The position numbers were made by a program, and so were the translations under genes. This document shows positions 8,090 to 15,271 of a DNA stretch of 32,855 nucleotides, piece after piece; within the stretch, counting starts at the first letter, position 1; the number at the start of each line of letters is the position of its first letter. Under the pieces are notes generated by a model. It was not told the DNA's origin. It did no database searches and saw only the letters and a program-made list of their open reading frames with translations. Source of the DNA: Thermoplasmatota archaeon (lineage in GTDB: Archaea > Thermoplasmatota > Thermoplasmata > Thermoplasmatales > Thermoplasmataceae); contig JAMDBW010000039.1 of the NCBI GenBank assembly GCA_023487765.1, positions 1 through 32,855 of the forward strand, written 5' to 3'.

Positions 8090-8140
8090 ACTCCGGCGCC
8101 TTCGCGCAGAGATATTCTGTCGCTTCGTCACAGAATCAAT
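8090..8140. other. Two small inverted repeats between divergent promoters
   Basis: In the 235-bp gap between rps6e and kae1-bud32, two hairpin-capable sequences lie in tandem: GCGC/CTTC/GCGC at 8096-8107, and ATTCTGT at 8114-8120 paired with ACAGAAT at 8130-8136 around a 9-nt loop. They could be a terminator-like or operator element, or part of a small RNA. No known RNA family is recognisable. Confidence 0.3.
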
Positions 8141-8219
8141 GGAAATACCGTTAATCACAAAGTATCCCCGGTTTGTCCACAGTTATATATTTATTCACGC
8201 TCCAGAACATAGATAAACT

Positions 8220-9824
8220 TTGATAGTTCTCGGTCTGGAAGGGACAGCGCACACAGTGAGCTGTGGAATCGTTGATGAGGGCCGCATACTCAGTAATTCT
8301 TCCAGAACTTATCACAACCCGAATGGGGGCATACACCCGAGGGAGGCGGCAGTTCACCACGCTGAGAACGTACACGACGTGATAAAGGAGGCACTCACCT
8401 CTTCCGGAACCTGTCTCCCCGATATAGACCTCATATCGTATTCAAGGGGACCCGGTCTTGGCCCGTGCCTGAGAATCGTTGCTACCGCTGCACGGAGTTT
8501 AGCAATAAAGTCTGCGAAACCAATAGTGGGTGTGAATCACCCGCTGGGACACGTTGAGATCGGAAGGAAACTGACAGGAGCCGGCGATCCGGTTATGCTT
8601 TACGTCTCTGGGGGTAATACACAGATTATATCCCATATAGCCGGGAGGTATCGGGTCATGGGAGAAACGATGGACATCGGGCTCGGGAACCTTCTGGATA
8701 AACTAGGAAGGGACCTTGGTTATCCTTTTCCAGGCGGGCCGGCAATTGAAAAGCTGGCAAAGGACGGTGCTAAGCTTCTCAGTCTGCCGTATTCGGTAAA
8801 GGGGATGGATACCTCCTTTTCAGGAATATATACTGCCGCAAGAGAACTCCTGAAAAAAGGTGAACGCGCGGAGGATGTCTGTTTCAGTGTACAGGAATAT
8901 ACTTTTTCCATGTTACTGGAAGTGCTTGAAAGAGGTCTTCATCAAACTTCAAAATCAGAGATTCTTCTTGCCGGGGGCGTTGCCAGGAATCAGAGACTGC
9001 GCGGCATGATCAATGATCTCTGTTCCGATCTTGGAATCAAAGCTTATGTCACTGACGATGCATACTGCATGGACAACGGAGCCATGATCGCTCAGGCCGG
9101 GCTGCTGATGTTTAAAAACGGGATGCGCGACACAGTGAATACCGCAACAGTCGATCAGAGATACAGAATTGACGAGGTCGAAGCACCATGGATCAGCGGA
9201 TCAGACAGGGAAATAGCGGAGTATCGTGGTGCTGAATCGCTGATTCAGAAGGGGGAGTTCAGGGGGAGACCAATGATCAAGAAAATCAGGATCGCCAAGA
9301 AATACAGAAACCCTGATCTGGACAGGACTATCAGAACTGAAAGACAGAGAAACGAGGTCGGCCTGATTCTCAGGTTTCAGGATGCGGGTGCCCGGACACC
9401 AGTGATTTATGATGTGGATACGGAAGAATTGAGCGTGACTTACGAGGAAATTGAAGGCCACACACTCAGGACTTTTATCCTGAACCGGGAGAGAAATTTA
9501 CACAATATGCTGGTCTCCATAGGATCTGGAATAGGAAAGGTGCATAGTTTAAAAATGACGCACGGTGATCTCACGACTGCAAATATTCTAATCTCACCTG
9601 ATTTCGAGGCATACTTCATTGACACCAGCATGGGGAAGAGTGATTCCGGACCGGAGGATATGGCCGTTGACCTTTTCCTCTTCATGGAATCTTTAAAGGC
9701 TTCCTCCACCGACTCGGACGAACTTTTTGGAGAGTTCATGAAGGGCTATAAGTCCGCTTACGGGAAATGGAGTGAGGTTATGGAGACTATGGGTCGCTTG
9801 GAACTGCGGAGGAGATACGTCTGA
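8220..9824 (+). CDS. kae1-bud32: Kae1-Bud32 fusion (t6A tRNA modification, KEOPS core)
   Basis: A 534-aa fusion of two KEOPS subunits that make N6-threonylcarbamoyladenosine at position 37 of ANN-decoding tRNAs. Residues 1 to about 330 are Kae1, the threonylcarbamoyl transferase: GGIHPREAAVHH near 36-47, the metal site HPLGH with H107 and H111, and LYVSGGNTQ. Residues about 335-534 are Bud32, a small atypical kinase/ATPase: MIKKIRIAKKYRNPDLD (352 on), catalytic HGDLTTANIL (H448-D450) and the metal-binding Asp in FIDTS (D468). Homologues usually have IDFG at that place. The tail RRRYV is typical. TTG 8220 is the start; a TATA-like TTATATAT lies about 33 bp upstream. Fusion is known in several archaea including Thermoplasmatales. 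Confidence 0.96.
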   Translation: MIVLGLEGTAHTVSCGIVDEGRILSNSSRTYHNPNGGIHPREAAVHHAENVHDVIKEALTSSGTCLPDIDLISYSRGPGLGPCLRIVATAARSLAIKSAKPIVGVNHPLGHVEIGRKLTGAGDPVMLYVSGGNTQIISHIAGRYRVMGETMDIGLGNLLDKLGRDLGYPFPGGPAIEKLAKDGAKLLSLPYSVKGMDTSFSGIYTAARELLKKGERAEDVCFSVQEYTFSMLLEVLERGLHQTSKSEILLAGGVARNQRLRGMINDLCSDLGIKAYVTDDAYCMDNGAMIAQAGLLMFKNGMRDTVNTATVDQRYRIDEVEAPWISGSDREIAEYRGAESLIQKGEFRGRPMIKKIRIAKKYRNPDLDRTIRTERQRNEVGLILRFQDAGARTPVIYDVDTEELSVTYEEIEGHTLRTFILNRERNLHNMLVSIGSGIGKVHSLKMTHGDLTTANILISPDFEAYFIDTSMGKSDSGPEDMAVDLFLFMESLKASSTDSDELFGEFMKGYKSAYGKWSEVMETMGRLELRRRYV

Positions 9825-9826
9825 TA

Positions 9827-10381
9827 ATGTTCATTACAAGCAATGCCCACAAGTTCGGGGAAATACGGGAAATCATGAATGCCTCCGGCATAGACATAAT
9901 ATGGAAAAAGATGAGTTATGAGGAGATACAGGAGGACACAACAGAGATCATCTCCCTTGATAGTGCCCGTAAGCTTTCAGTGATGATACCGGAGCCATTT
10001 TTCCTTGAGGATACAGGGTTGTACATCGACGGGCTTGGAGGATTTCCAGGACCGTATTCATCCTATGTATTCAGGACCCTGGGGAATGAAGGCATCCTGA
10101 AACTATTGGCAGGAATACCGGGCAAGGCTAGTTTCATTACTGTTGTGACTTATTTCACCGGGAAAGACTTTTTGCAGTTCAAAGGCGAGCTGAAAGGGAG
10201 CATTTCGAATAACCCCGTCGGGCACGAAGGATTCGGGTATGATCCGATATTCATACCGGACGGTTATACTCAAACTCTGGGAGAACTCAGCGTAACTGAT
10301 AAGAACAGGATTTCCCACAGATCAAGGGCCGTCGCAAAATTCGTGGAGTTCCTGAAAAATACAGAAAATTATGGGAAATAG
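9827..10381 (+). CDS. XTP/dITP pyrophosphatase (Ham1/RdgB family)
   Basis: House-cleaning enzyme that hydrolyses non-canonical purine nucleoside triphosphates (ITP, XTP, dITP) to monophosphates. 184 aa, standard length. Seen: N-terminal TSNAHKFGEIREIM (the family's T-x-N-x-x-K-x-x-E), EDTGLYIDGLGGFPGPYSSY for the catalytic Asp loop, EGFGYDPIFIP, and the terminal KNRISHRSRAVAKF. It starts 2 nt after the kae1-bud32 stop, so the two are co-transcribed, an arrangement repeated in many archaea. Confidence 0.96.
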   Translation: MFITSNAHKFGEIREIMNASGIDIIWKKMSYEEIQEDTTEIISLDSARKLSVMIPEPFFLEDTGLYIDGLGGFPGPYSSYVFRTLGNEGILKLLAGIPGKASFITVVTYFTGKDFLQFKGELKGSISNNPVGHEGFGYDPIFIPDGYTQTLGELSVTDKNRISHRSRAVAKFVEFLKNTENYGK

Positions 10382-10460
10382 CAACATAAAACAGGGACGA
10401 ACACAAGGTGACCGGGAAAATCCACCCCAGGAATTTGCGAGGAACCATTGCCAGCGATGA

Positions 10461-10471
10461 AATTATATAAG
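10461..10471 (+). promoter_or_regulatory. TATA-like element of the two-helix membrane protein gene
   Basis: AATTATATAAG, centred 29 bp before ATG 10495 and only 14 bp before ATG 10480. It favours the second ATG as the leaderless start. Confidence 0.5.
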
Positions 10472-10494
10472 TCCGATAGATGAATCGTGAGATT

Positions 10495-10869
10495 ATGGCA
10501 ACAACCTGGAGAAGCTTTCAGTCTTACATATATGTTATTTTAATGGCTATTGGAGCCGTTTTATTGGTGATCACTCTTAACGATCTTCTATTTCACAATC
10601 AGGTTCTGATCGATAACGGCTTCTCTCTCACTGCGGCAGGAAACTGGGAATACTGGATTTTTGCCATTTCCCTCATTATGGCATTTACTTTTGTTTACAT
10701 GTTTGTAAAGGTTACAAATGACGCAAAGAAGTTCAAGACCCTTATAAATAGCTCCAGTAAGCATACATTTGTCAAAAACCTGGGACAGCTGCGGAAAATA
10801 TCAAGAAATCTCGGGCCTGAATACGTTATCGAGCTGGAACGATCGATGGAAAAATGGAAAGTGAAATAA
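10495..10869 (+). CDS. Small membrane protein with two helices, unknown function
   Basis: A 124-aa protein with two membrane segments: roughly residues 11-30 (IYVILMAIGAVLLVITL) and 53-72 (WIFAISLIMAFTFVYMF). A short polar loop with NWEYW lies between them, and the rest is a basic, helical cytoplasmic tail ending MEKWKVK. It resembles small two-helix proteins of unknown function reported in Thermoplasma (I believe Pfam DUF3198, not verified). ATG 10495 is preferred over ATG 10480 from TATA spacing. The stop directly abuts the stop of speE on the opposite strand. No function can be assigned. Confidence 0.75.
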   Translation: MATTWRSFQSYIYVILMAIGAVLLVITLNDLLFHNQVLIDNGFSLTAAGNWEYWIFAISLIMAFTFVYMFVKVTNDAKKFKTLINSSSKHTFVKNLGQLRKISRNLGPEYVIELERSMEKWKVK

Positions 10870-11697
10870 TCACTTTATGATTTCTTTCACGAATTGCGGA
10901 AGCTTGAAAGCGCCTTCCAGAACTTCCATGTTGAAATATTTGCCAGTACTGGCACTCGCTCCACTCCTCAGGGCAGGTTCATAATCTGCACCCATAGTGA
11001 ACGACCAGTAGCCGCTTGGATAGGTTGGTATGAATGCGGTATAGGTCAGGACATTCCTGAAGACTTTTCTCATACCGTTGCTGGCCATCTTTAATGCCTT
11101 TGGCTGGTAGAACGGGGATCCGGATTGAGTAACAACTATTCCGGAGGGTGTCAGTATTCCCTCTATAGATCTGTAGAAATCCTCCATGAAAAGTCCTTCA
11201 GCAGGGCCTACCGGGTCTGTGGAATCGATGATGATAAGGTCGAATTTTTCCTTTGTAGTCTGGATATATTTCACGCCATCCTCAATTCTCAGTGAAACTC
11301 TCTTGTCTCCGAATGCACTGTAAAGGTCCGGGAAATATTTCTTCGCTACCTCAACTACGTGGTTGTCAATTTCAACGTTAACTATTTTGTCGAAGCCGAT
11401 TTTTAACAGCTGTCCGGCAGTGCCGCCATCACCACCGCCAATGACAAGGGCGGACTTTGGTTCCTTTGATGCCAGAAAATACGGCACCATGGTGATCATC
11501 TCATGATAGACGAATTCGTCTCTTTCTGTAAGTTGCACAGTACCGTCTATTGTCAGGAGTTTCCCGAAATCATACGTGTCGAAGACATCAATTCTCTGGA
11601 AATCAGTTTTTACGGACAGAAGCTGATCCATTACACGGAATGACAGTTGCAGATTGTCTGAATATCTTTCAGAGAACCAGTTTTCTATTAATTTCAC
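10870..11697 (-). CDS. speE: Spermidine synthase / aminopropyltransferase
   Basis: Transfers an aminopropyl group from decarboxylated S-adenosylmethionine to a diamine or polyamine such as putrescine or agmatine. 275 aa, usual length. Motifs: the N-terminal small beta domain with YHEMI (near residues 65-69), the Rossmann glycine loop [12 protein letters not shown], acidic [16 protein letters not shown], the catalytic [15 protein letters not shown], and late [10 protein letters not shown]. The start is GTG 11697, with a TATA-like CATATTTAAG centred 26 bp upstream. Substrate choice in archaea varies and cannot be read from this sequence. It is a single-gene unit. Confidence 0.96.
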   Translation of the reverse strand: MKLIENWFSERYSDNLQLSFRVMDQLLSVKTDFQRIDVFDTYDFGKLLTIDGTVQLTERDEFVYHEMITMVPYFLASKEPKSALVIGGGDGGTAGQLLKIGFDKIVNVEIDNHVVEVAKKYFPDLYSAFGDKRVSLRIEDGVKYIQTTKEKFDLIIIDSTDPVGPAEGLFMEDFYRSIEGILTPSGIVVTQSGSPFYQPKALKMASNGMRKVFRNVLTYTAFIPTYPSGYWSFTMGADYEPALRSGASASTGKYFNMEVLEGAFKLPQFVKEIIK

Positions 11698-11718
11698 GGG
11701 TACTTCAATACTTAAAGC

Positions 11719-11728
11719 ATATTTAAGA
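11719..11728 (-). promoter_or_regulatory. TATA-like element of speE
   Basis: CTTAAATATG on the minus strand, 26 bp from GTG 11697. Its core is nearly palindromic, so it could also fire toward the right. Confidence 0.5.
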
Positions 11729-12057
11729 GTTCAGAACCTGAATCTTATGGAGCTATGTATCACAATAACCCGTTTCGCAACGGCATGCAAGCACAGGTCT
11801 TGTCTGTGATACTGGTTTTCAGGCATGATTTACTGCCGGGTATCCATGTTTTCCCGTTCGCGACGTAGAAAATTTCGTTACATATTCAAATGTGCCGGTT
11901 TTCCGGGGACAAATGTCCGAGGGTTGATCAATTTTATAGCTTGCTGGTTGAGTGCAGGGAAATACGCAGAATCCGTGATATCCGGAAATTCCGTACATTA
12001 ATATTTGTTAATTTTTATTATAAATATATAATATCTGCTAACCCAAATTTTCCTTGA

Positions 12058-12093
12058 TTGTATTAAAACGTCAATACAAATATTTTAATACAA
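12058..12093. promoter_or_regulatory. Perfect 11-bp inverted repeat upstream of the HTa gene
   Basis: TTGTATTAAAA at 12058-12068 and its exact reverse complement TTTTAATACAA at 12083-12093, separated by 14 bp (centre-to-centre 25 bp, about two and a half helical turns). The right arm overlaps one A/T-rich TATA candidate and directly adjoins another at 12094-12107. This is a plausible operator, perhaps for autoregulation of the HTa gene. Confidence 0.5.
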
Positions 12094-12123
12094 CTAAATA
12101 TATTATCATATTGGAGGGATGAT

Positions 12124-12393
12124 ATGGTAGGAATAAGTGAGCTCTCTAAGACGGTTTCGAAAAAGACAAACACAACGCAGAAGGTTGCGAGAAACGTTAT
12201 CAAGACCTTCCTGGACACTGTCGTCTCCGAGGCGGACAGAAGCAGCAAAATAAACCTTGCTGGTTTTGGAATCTTCGAGAGAAAGATACAGCAGGCCAGA
12301 AAAGCCAGAAACCCGCAAACCAAGAAAATTATAGACGTACCGTCCAAGAAGAAATTTGTCTTCAGAGCATCAAGCAAAATAAAGTACAAATAA
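12124..12393 (+). CDS. HU-like histone analogue HTa
   Basis: An 89-aa DNA-bending, chromatin-forming protein of the bacterial HU/IHF family, the kind that replaces archaeal histones in Thermoplasmatales. It has the HU layout: a helical N-terminus (GISELSKTVSKKTNTTQKVA), the dimer core NLAGFGIFERKIQQARKARNPQTKK (GFG turn followed by the RxxRNPxT beta-arm with its intercalating Pro), and VPSKKKFVFRASSKIK at the end. ATG 12124 follows a GGAGGG site and a very A/T-rich promoter with a perfect inverted repeat. HU genes in this lineage are thought to come from bacteria by ancient transfer. It stands alone, as expected for a highly expressed chromosomal protein. Confidence 0.96.
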   Translation: MVGISELSKTVSKKTNTTQKVARNVIKTFLDTVVSEADRSSKINLAGFGIFERKIQQARKARNPQTKKIIDVPSKKKFVFRASSKIKYK

Positions 12394-12410
12394 TCTTTAA
12401 TATAAATAAA

Positions 12411-12450
12411 TTAATTTTTTGAAATTTTCTTCTTTCTTTCTTTTGATGAG
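12411..12450 (+). terminator. T-rich stretch after the HTa gene
   Basis: A run of six T at 12415-12420 followed by TTTTCTTCTTTCTTTCTTTT-like sequence about 20-55 nt past the HTa stop. Oligo-T tracts terminate archaeal transcription. The tract also encodes the Lys-rich end of the convergent gene, so it may be only a by-product of that. Confidence 0.3.
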
Positions 12451-12713
12451 AAACCAGTCGCTTCTTCGATCAGTTTGTTGAAAATTCTCACCGTATCAAG
12501 CGGATCAGAATGCTTTTGATCAGCTTCTGTGGCCACTTCAAGGTTTTTTCCGTTAAAATGCAGATCTACAAATTTTAGACCCGGAATCACACAAGTTACG
12601 TGATCACCGTTTGTTTCACCATTGCCGGTAACGGCCTTCGCTTTCTCAAGAAGAAACTCTATTGTAATCTCTCTTCCCTTCTTAACAGGATATTCTCTTG
12701 CCGTTGTTCTCAC
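12411..12713 (-). CDS. Small conserved-looking protein, unknown function
   Basis: A 100-aa soluble protein beginning MRTTAREYPVKKGREITIEFL and containing THVTCVIPGLKFVDLHF-like sequence (actual: HVTCVIPGLKFVDLHF) and ending in a basic KERKKKISKN tail. Alternating hydrophobic residues suggest a mixed alpha/beta domain. Its GTG start overlaps the TGA of the upstream TIM-barrel gene by 4 nt (GTGA), so the two are translationally coupled. I believe similar small proteins occur in Thermoplasma under a DUF name (possibly DUF5611), but this is unverified. Function unknown; a partner of the AP-endonuclease-like protein is the contextual guess. Confidence 0.75.
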   Translation of the reverse strand: MRTTAREYPVKKGREITIEFLLEKAKAVTGNGETNGDHVTCVIPGLKFVDLHFNGKNLEVATEADQKHSDPLDTVRIFNKLIEEATGFSSKERKKKISKN

Positions 12714-13735
12714 CTTTCCGCCGCTTTTTTCGCTGCAGCCTTTTTCTGGAACTTTTTCGACAGCGCCCTGAGGTAGATAAGATTCATGTACTGGGAATCG
12801 TGCTCCAGAAGTGGAGAACTGGAGATTATTGTCATGTCGGAACCGAAGTCTATCAGGGTTTCAGCCAGAGTTTCAAATTTCAGGTCACCGTGTTTTATGG
12901 CGGTGAGTTTTCCCTCGTTGTGGTCTTCATAGTCAACTCCGGAGAATTCGCTGTAAAGGTCGCCTTTGCTGTATTTCTGAAATTCACTGATCACGGCATC
13001 GAAATCCTTGACTTCTATAAGTGATCCGCCGGTGACCGAGTGAACGTGCGGGAAATTCAGGATTGGTTCTATTTCGTGAACCTTTTTGGCAAGTGACATG
13101 AGTTCCGATACGGAACCGAATATTTCTGATTTGCCGGTTGTTTCAACACCAATGTAAGGGTACCCTGAATCGTGGGAATAACGCTTAGAGATGTCGGAAT
13201 ATATCTCAGCAGCTTTCTTGAGGCTGTCCTTTTTACTGCCGTTATAGAAACCTGTATGGGTAATAACTCTATGTGCGATCATTGCCTTGCCTATTATCAG
13301 AGTCCACTTGAGATGGTTATAGGACTTGTCTCCCATTTCATCTTCCTGAAGCAAGTCCATGTAGTATGGAGCGTGCATTGACAGTTTAACATCAAGCTCT
13401 TTCGCAAGCTTGCCGCCGTCATTGAGATCGTCATAATTTCTGGCCATGTTCCAGAAGAGTTCCTGGACTATGTCGTCCTCTTCAATTACGGCATCTATGC
13501 CAATGCCCTGATAGTTCCCGTCTTCATCCTGCCTTAGAACATCAACGATAATGGATGAATCGATATCTCTTGGATTCCGGCCTGCATATTCCAAGGCTGG
13601 CCTTTCTTCAACGTTGACCCTGAGCAGCTGGACTTCAAGAGCGTTCAGACCAAGGTTGTGTGCGTCCTCAACAGATTCTATAAAAGTCCTACCTTTGCTG
13701 GTGAGGGGTATCCCAGCTATTCCAAACCTTATCAT
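12710..13735 (-). CDS. AP endonuclease family 2 (Nfo-like) TIM-barrel protein
   Basis: A 341-aa protein of the xylose-isomerase-like TIM-barrel superfamily that includes endonuclease IV. It begins MIRFGIAGIPLTSKG and has successive metal-ligand stretches at barrel strand ends: ALEVQLL (Glu), LSMHAPYYMDL (His), ITHTGFYNG (His), IGVETTGK (Glu), NFPHVHS (His), LYSEFSGVDYEDHNEGK (Glu, Asp, His). These match the Zn sites of Nfo enzymes. It is longer than E. coli Nfo (about 285 aa) with a Lys/Ala-rich tail, and has an acidic insert near residues 60-90. The frame opens five codons earlier, but ATG 13735 fits the TATA-like region at 13759-13772. Repair of abasic sites is likely but not proven, since sugar isomerases share the fold. 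Confidence 0.82.
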   Translation of the reverse strand: MIRFGIAGIPLTSKGRTFIESVEDAHNLGLNALEVQLLRVNVEERPALEYAGRNPRDIDSSIIVDVLRQDEDGNYQGIGIDAVIEEDDIVQELFWNMARNYDDLNDGGKLAKELDVKLSMHAPYYMDLLQEDEMGDKSYNHLKWTLIIGKAMIAHRVITHTGFYNGSKKDSLKKAAEIYSDISKRYSHDSGYPYIGVETTGKSEIFGSVSELMSLAKKVHEIEPILNFPHVHSVTGGSLIEVKDFDAVISEFQKYSKGDLYSEFSGVDYEDHNEGKLTAIKHGDLKFETLAETLIDFGSDMTIISSSPLLEHDSQYMNLIYLRALSKKFQKKAAAKKAAER

Positions 13736-13898
13736 AATGCATACTCTCAATGCTCAGACATTATTTAAGTTTATCAACCGGGATGTTGCAGCAGGATTGG
13801 AAAACCGCTATTTTTTCCTGTCGCGATCTGCATCGAATATGTTAAATATTATCAAAACATTCAAAAGCGATGGTGATTAATCGGAAAGGGGACGTTTC

Positions 13899-13908
13899 CA
13901 TAATTATC
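13899..13908 (+). promoter_or_regulatory. TATA-like element of the dnaG operon
   Basis: CATAATTATC, centred 24-25 bp before GTG 13928. It supports that codon as leaderless start of dnaG. Confidence 0.5.
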
Positions 13909-13927
13909 TCCATTGGAAATTATTCGG

Positions 13928-15271
13928 GTGATCATAGTGAATGTAGATCCAAATTTAACAAAATATCTAATCAAAGCCAAGATTTCGACGGACGGGGTGG
14001 TTGAGAAGCCAGATGTGGTAGGAGCCATATTTGGGCAGACCGAAGGACTTCTGGGAGAAGAGCTTGATCTCAGGGACCTTCAGAAAAGTGGAAAAATAGG
14101 TAGAATTGAAGTAGAAATAGACAGCAAGAAAGGACGAACCGAGGGATACGTTCTGATACCCTCGGGTCTTGACCAGGTAGAGAGTTCAATTCTGGCTGCA
14201 TCTCTTGAGACCATTGATAGAATTGGTCCGTGCAAAGCCAAGGTTGAAGTTGAATCTCTTGAGGATGTCAGGATACAGAAGAGACACAAGATCGTTGAGA
14301 GAGCTGAAGAACTGTACAAGAAAATGAGCGATACAGGAAAGAGCGTCAGCGAAAGTATTGTGGCATCCGTCAGGGAAGAGGTTGAAAAGGGAGAAATTGT
14401 ATCTTACGGCGAAGAGAAATTACCTGCAGGTCCGGCAGTTAAGGACTCTGATTCCATAATAGTTGTGGAGGGAAGGAGTGATATCCTGAACCTGCTGAGA
14501 TATGGAATAAAGAATACCATAGCCGTGCAGGGGACAAACATCCCGAAAACCGTACAGAAATTATCCAGGGAACGCACAGTGACTGTTTTTCTTGATGGAG
14601 ACCGCGGAGGAGACCTGATTCTGAAGGAGATGCTTCAGGTAGCGGAGATCGATTTCGTTGCCAGAGCTCCTCCCGGAACCGAAGTGGAGGAACTTACTTA
14701 CAAGCAGATAGTTAAGGCTCTCAGATACAAAACACCGATAGATCAGTACCTGTCAATGAGGGGTATGTCCGATGAACTGAAGGAACTGACGGAACGCAAC
14801 ACACCGGAAAACCAGAACAAGCAGATCAAGAGAGGCTACGAGGACGCTAAGGCCGTTGTGGAGATAAAGTCCCTCAAATTTGACGAGGAAGAGAAAAAAG
14901 AGGAGAAGCTTCCCAAAGAAAAAGTTCCGGCTAAAATAGAGCAACCAGAACCGGAGGAAATACCGGGAAAAGTTGATTTAGCCAATACGAGATCTATTGA
15001 AAAGAGAGGCATAATCCTTACAAAGGATAAGATGACCGAGGTTTATAGCCACGATGGAAACATAATCGCAGCATTTCAGGTGGCTGAGGCAGTGGAAAAA
15101 ATGAGTGAAATTACTTCTGGTGAGACAATAATCACCGGTGGTGTGATTTCTCAGCGCCTTGTTGATGTTGCCTTCAAGTCCGGGATAAAGAACATATACG
15201 GTGCCAAGTTGGGACACATAACCAAGAAGCCAACAGAAGTCAGGGTAATTTCATGGGAGCGCCATTCATAA
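13928..15271 (+). CDS. dnaG: DnaG-type primase (archaeal)
   Basis: Archaeal DnaG, a TOPRIM protein with primase activity in vitro that is also a subunit of the RNA exosome in archaea. The N-terminus VDPNLTKYLIKAKISTDG and EKPDVVGAIFGQTEGLLG is highly characteristic. TOPRIM follows: VVEGRSDILNL with E181, and FLDGDRGGD with D223 and D225. A charged, low-complexity linker rich in Glu/Lys/Pro (EEKKEEKLPKEKVPAK) leads to a C-terminal domain (TRSIEKRGIILTKDKMTEVY...). Possible starts are TTG 13913, GTG 13928 and GTG 13937; TATA spacing favours 13928, giving 447 aa. The last 19 nt overlap the next gene. Confidence 0.95.
   Translation: MIIVNVDPNLTKYLIKAKISTDGVVEKPDVVGAIFGQTEGLLGEELDLRDLQKSGKIGRIEVEIDSKKGRTEGYVLIPSGLDQVESSILAASLETIDRIGPCKAKVEVESLEDVRIQKRHKIVERAEELYKKMSDTGKSVSESIVASVREEVEKGEIVSYGEEKLPAGPAVKDSDSIIVVEGRSDILNLLRYGIKNTIAVQGTNIPKTVQKLSRERTVTVFLDGDRGGDLILKEMLQVAEIDFVARAPPGTEVEELTYKQIVKALRYKTPIDQYLSMRGMSDELKELTERNTPENQNKQIKRGYEDAKAVVEIKSLKFDEEEKKEEKLPKEKVPAKIEQPEPEEIPGKVDLANTRSIEKRGIILTKDKMTEVYSHDGNIIAAFQVAEAVEKMSEITSGETIITGGVISQRLVDVAFKSGIKNIYGAKLGHITKKPTEVRVISWERHS

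Larger units (their letters stand above)
11698..12123. other. 426-bp gap between speE and the HTa gene
   Basis: The longest non-coding stretch in the window. The left part is of ordinary composition and holds palindromes: CCGG-TTTT-CCGG at 11895-11906, GGACA-AA-TGTCC at 11907-11918, and CGGAA-A-TTCCG at 11983-11993. A 37-codon open frame (11755-11868, starting MYHNNPFRNGMQAQ) is present, but nothing beyond position relative to a bidirectional TATA supports it. The right part (about 11995-12110) is extremely A/T-rich and contains several TATA-like stretches and the inverted repeat described separately. I see no tRNA, riboswitch or known RNA. Confidence 0.5.

Noticed and set aside
11755-11868. 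37-codon frame right of speE as a real gene
   Set aside because: No recognisable composition or ribosome site beyond a shared TATA; mentioned only in the gap description.
12710-13024. 108-codon plus-strand frame in the TIM-barrel gene
   Set aside because: Phe/Val-rich shadow; the opposite strand carries the metal-ligand pattern.
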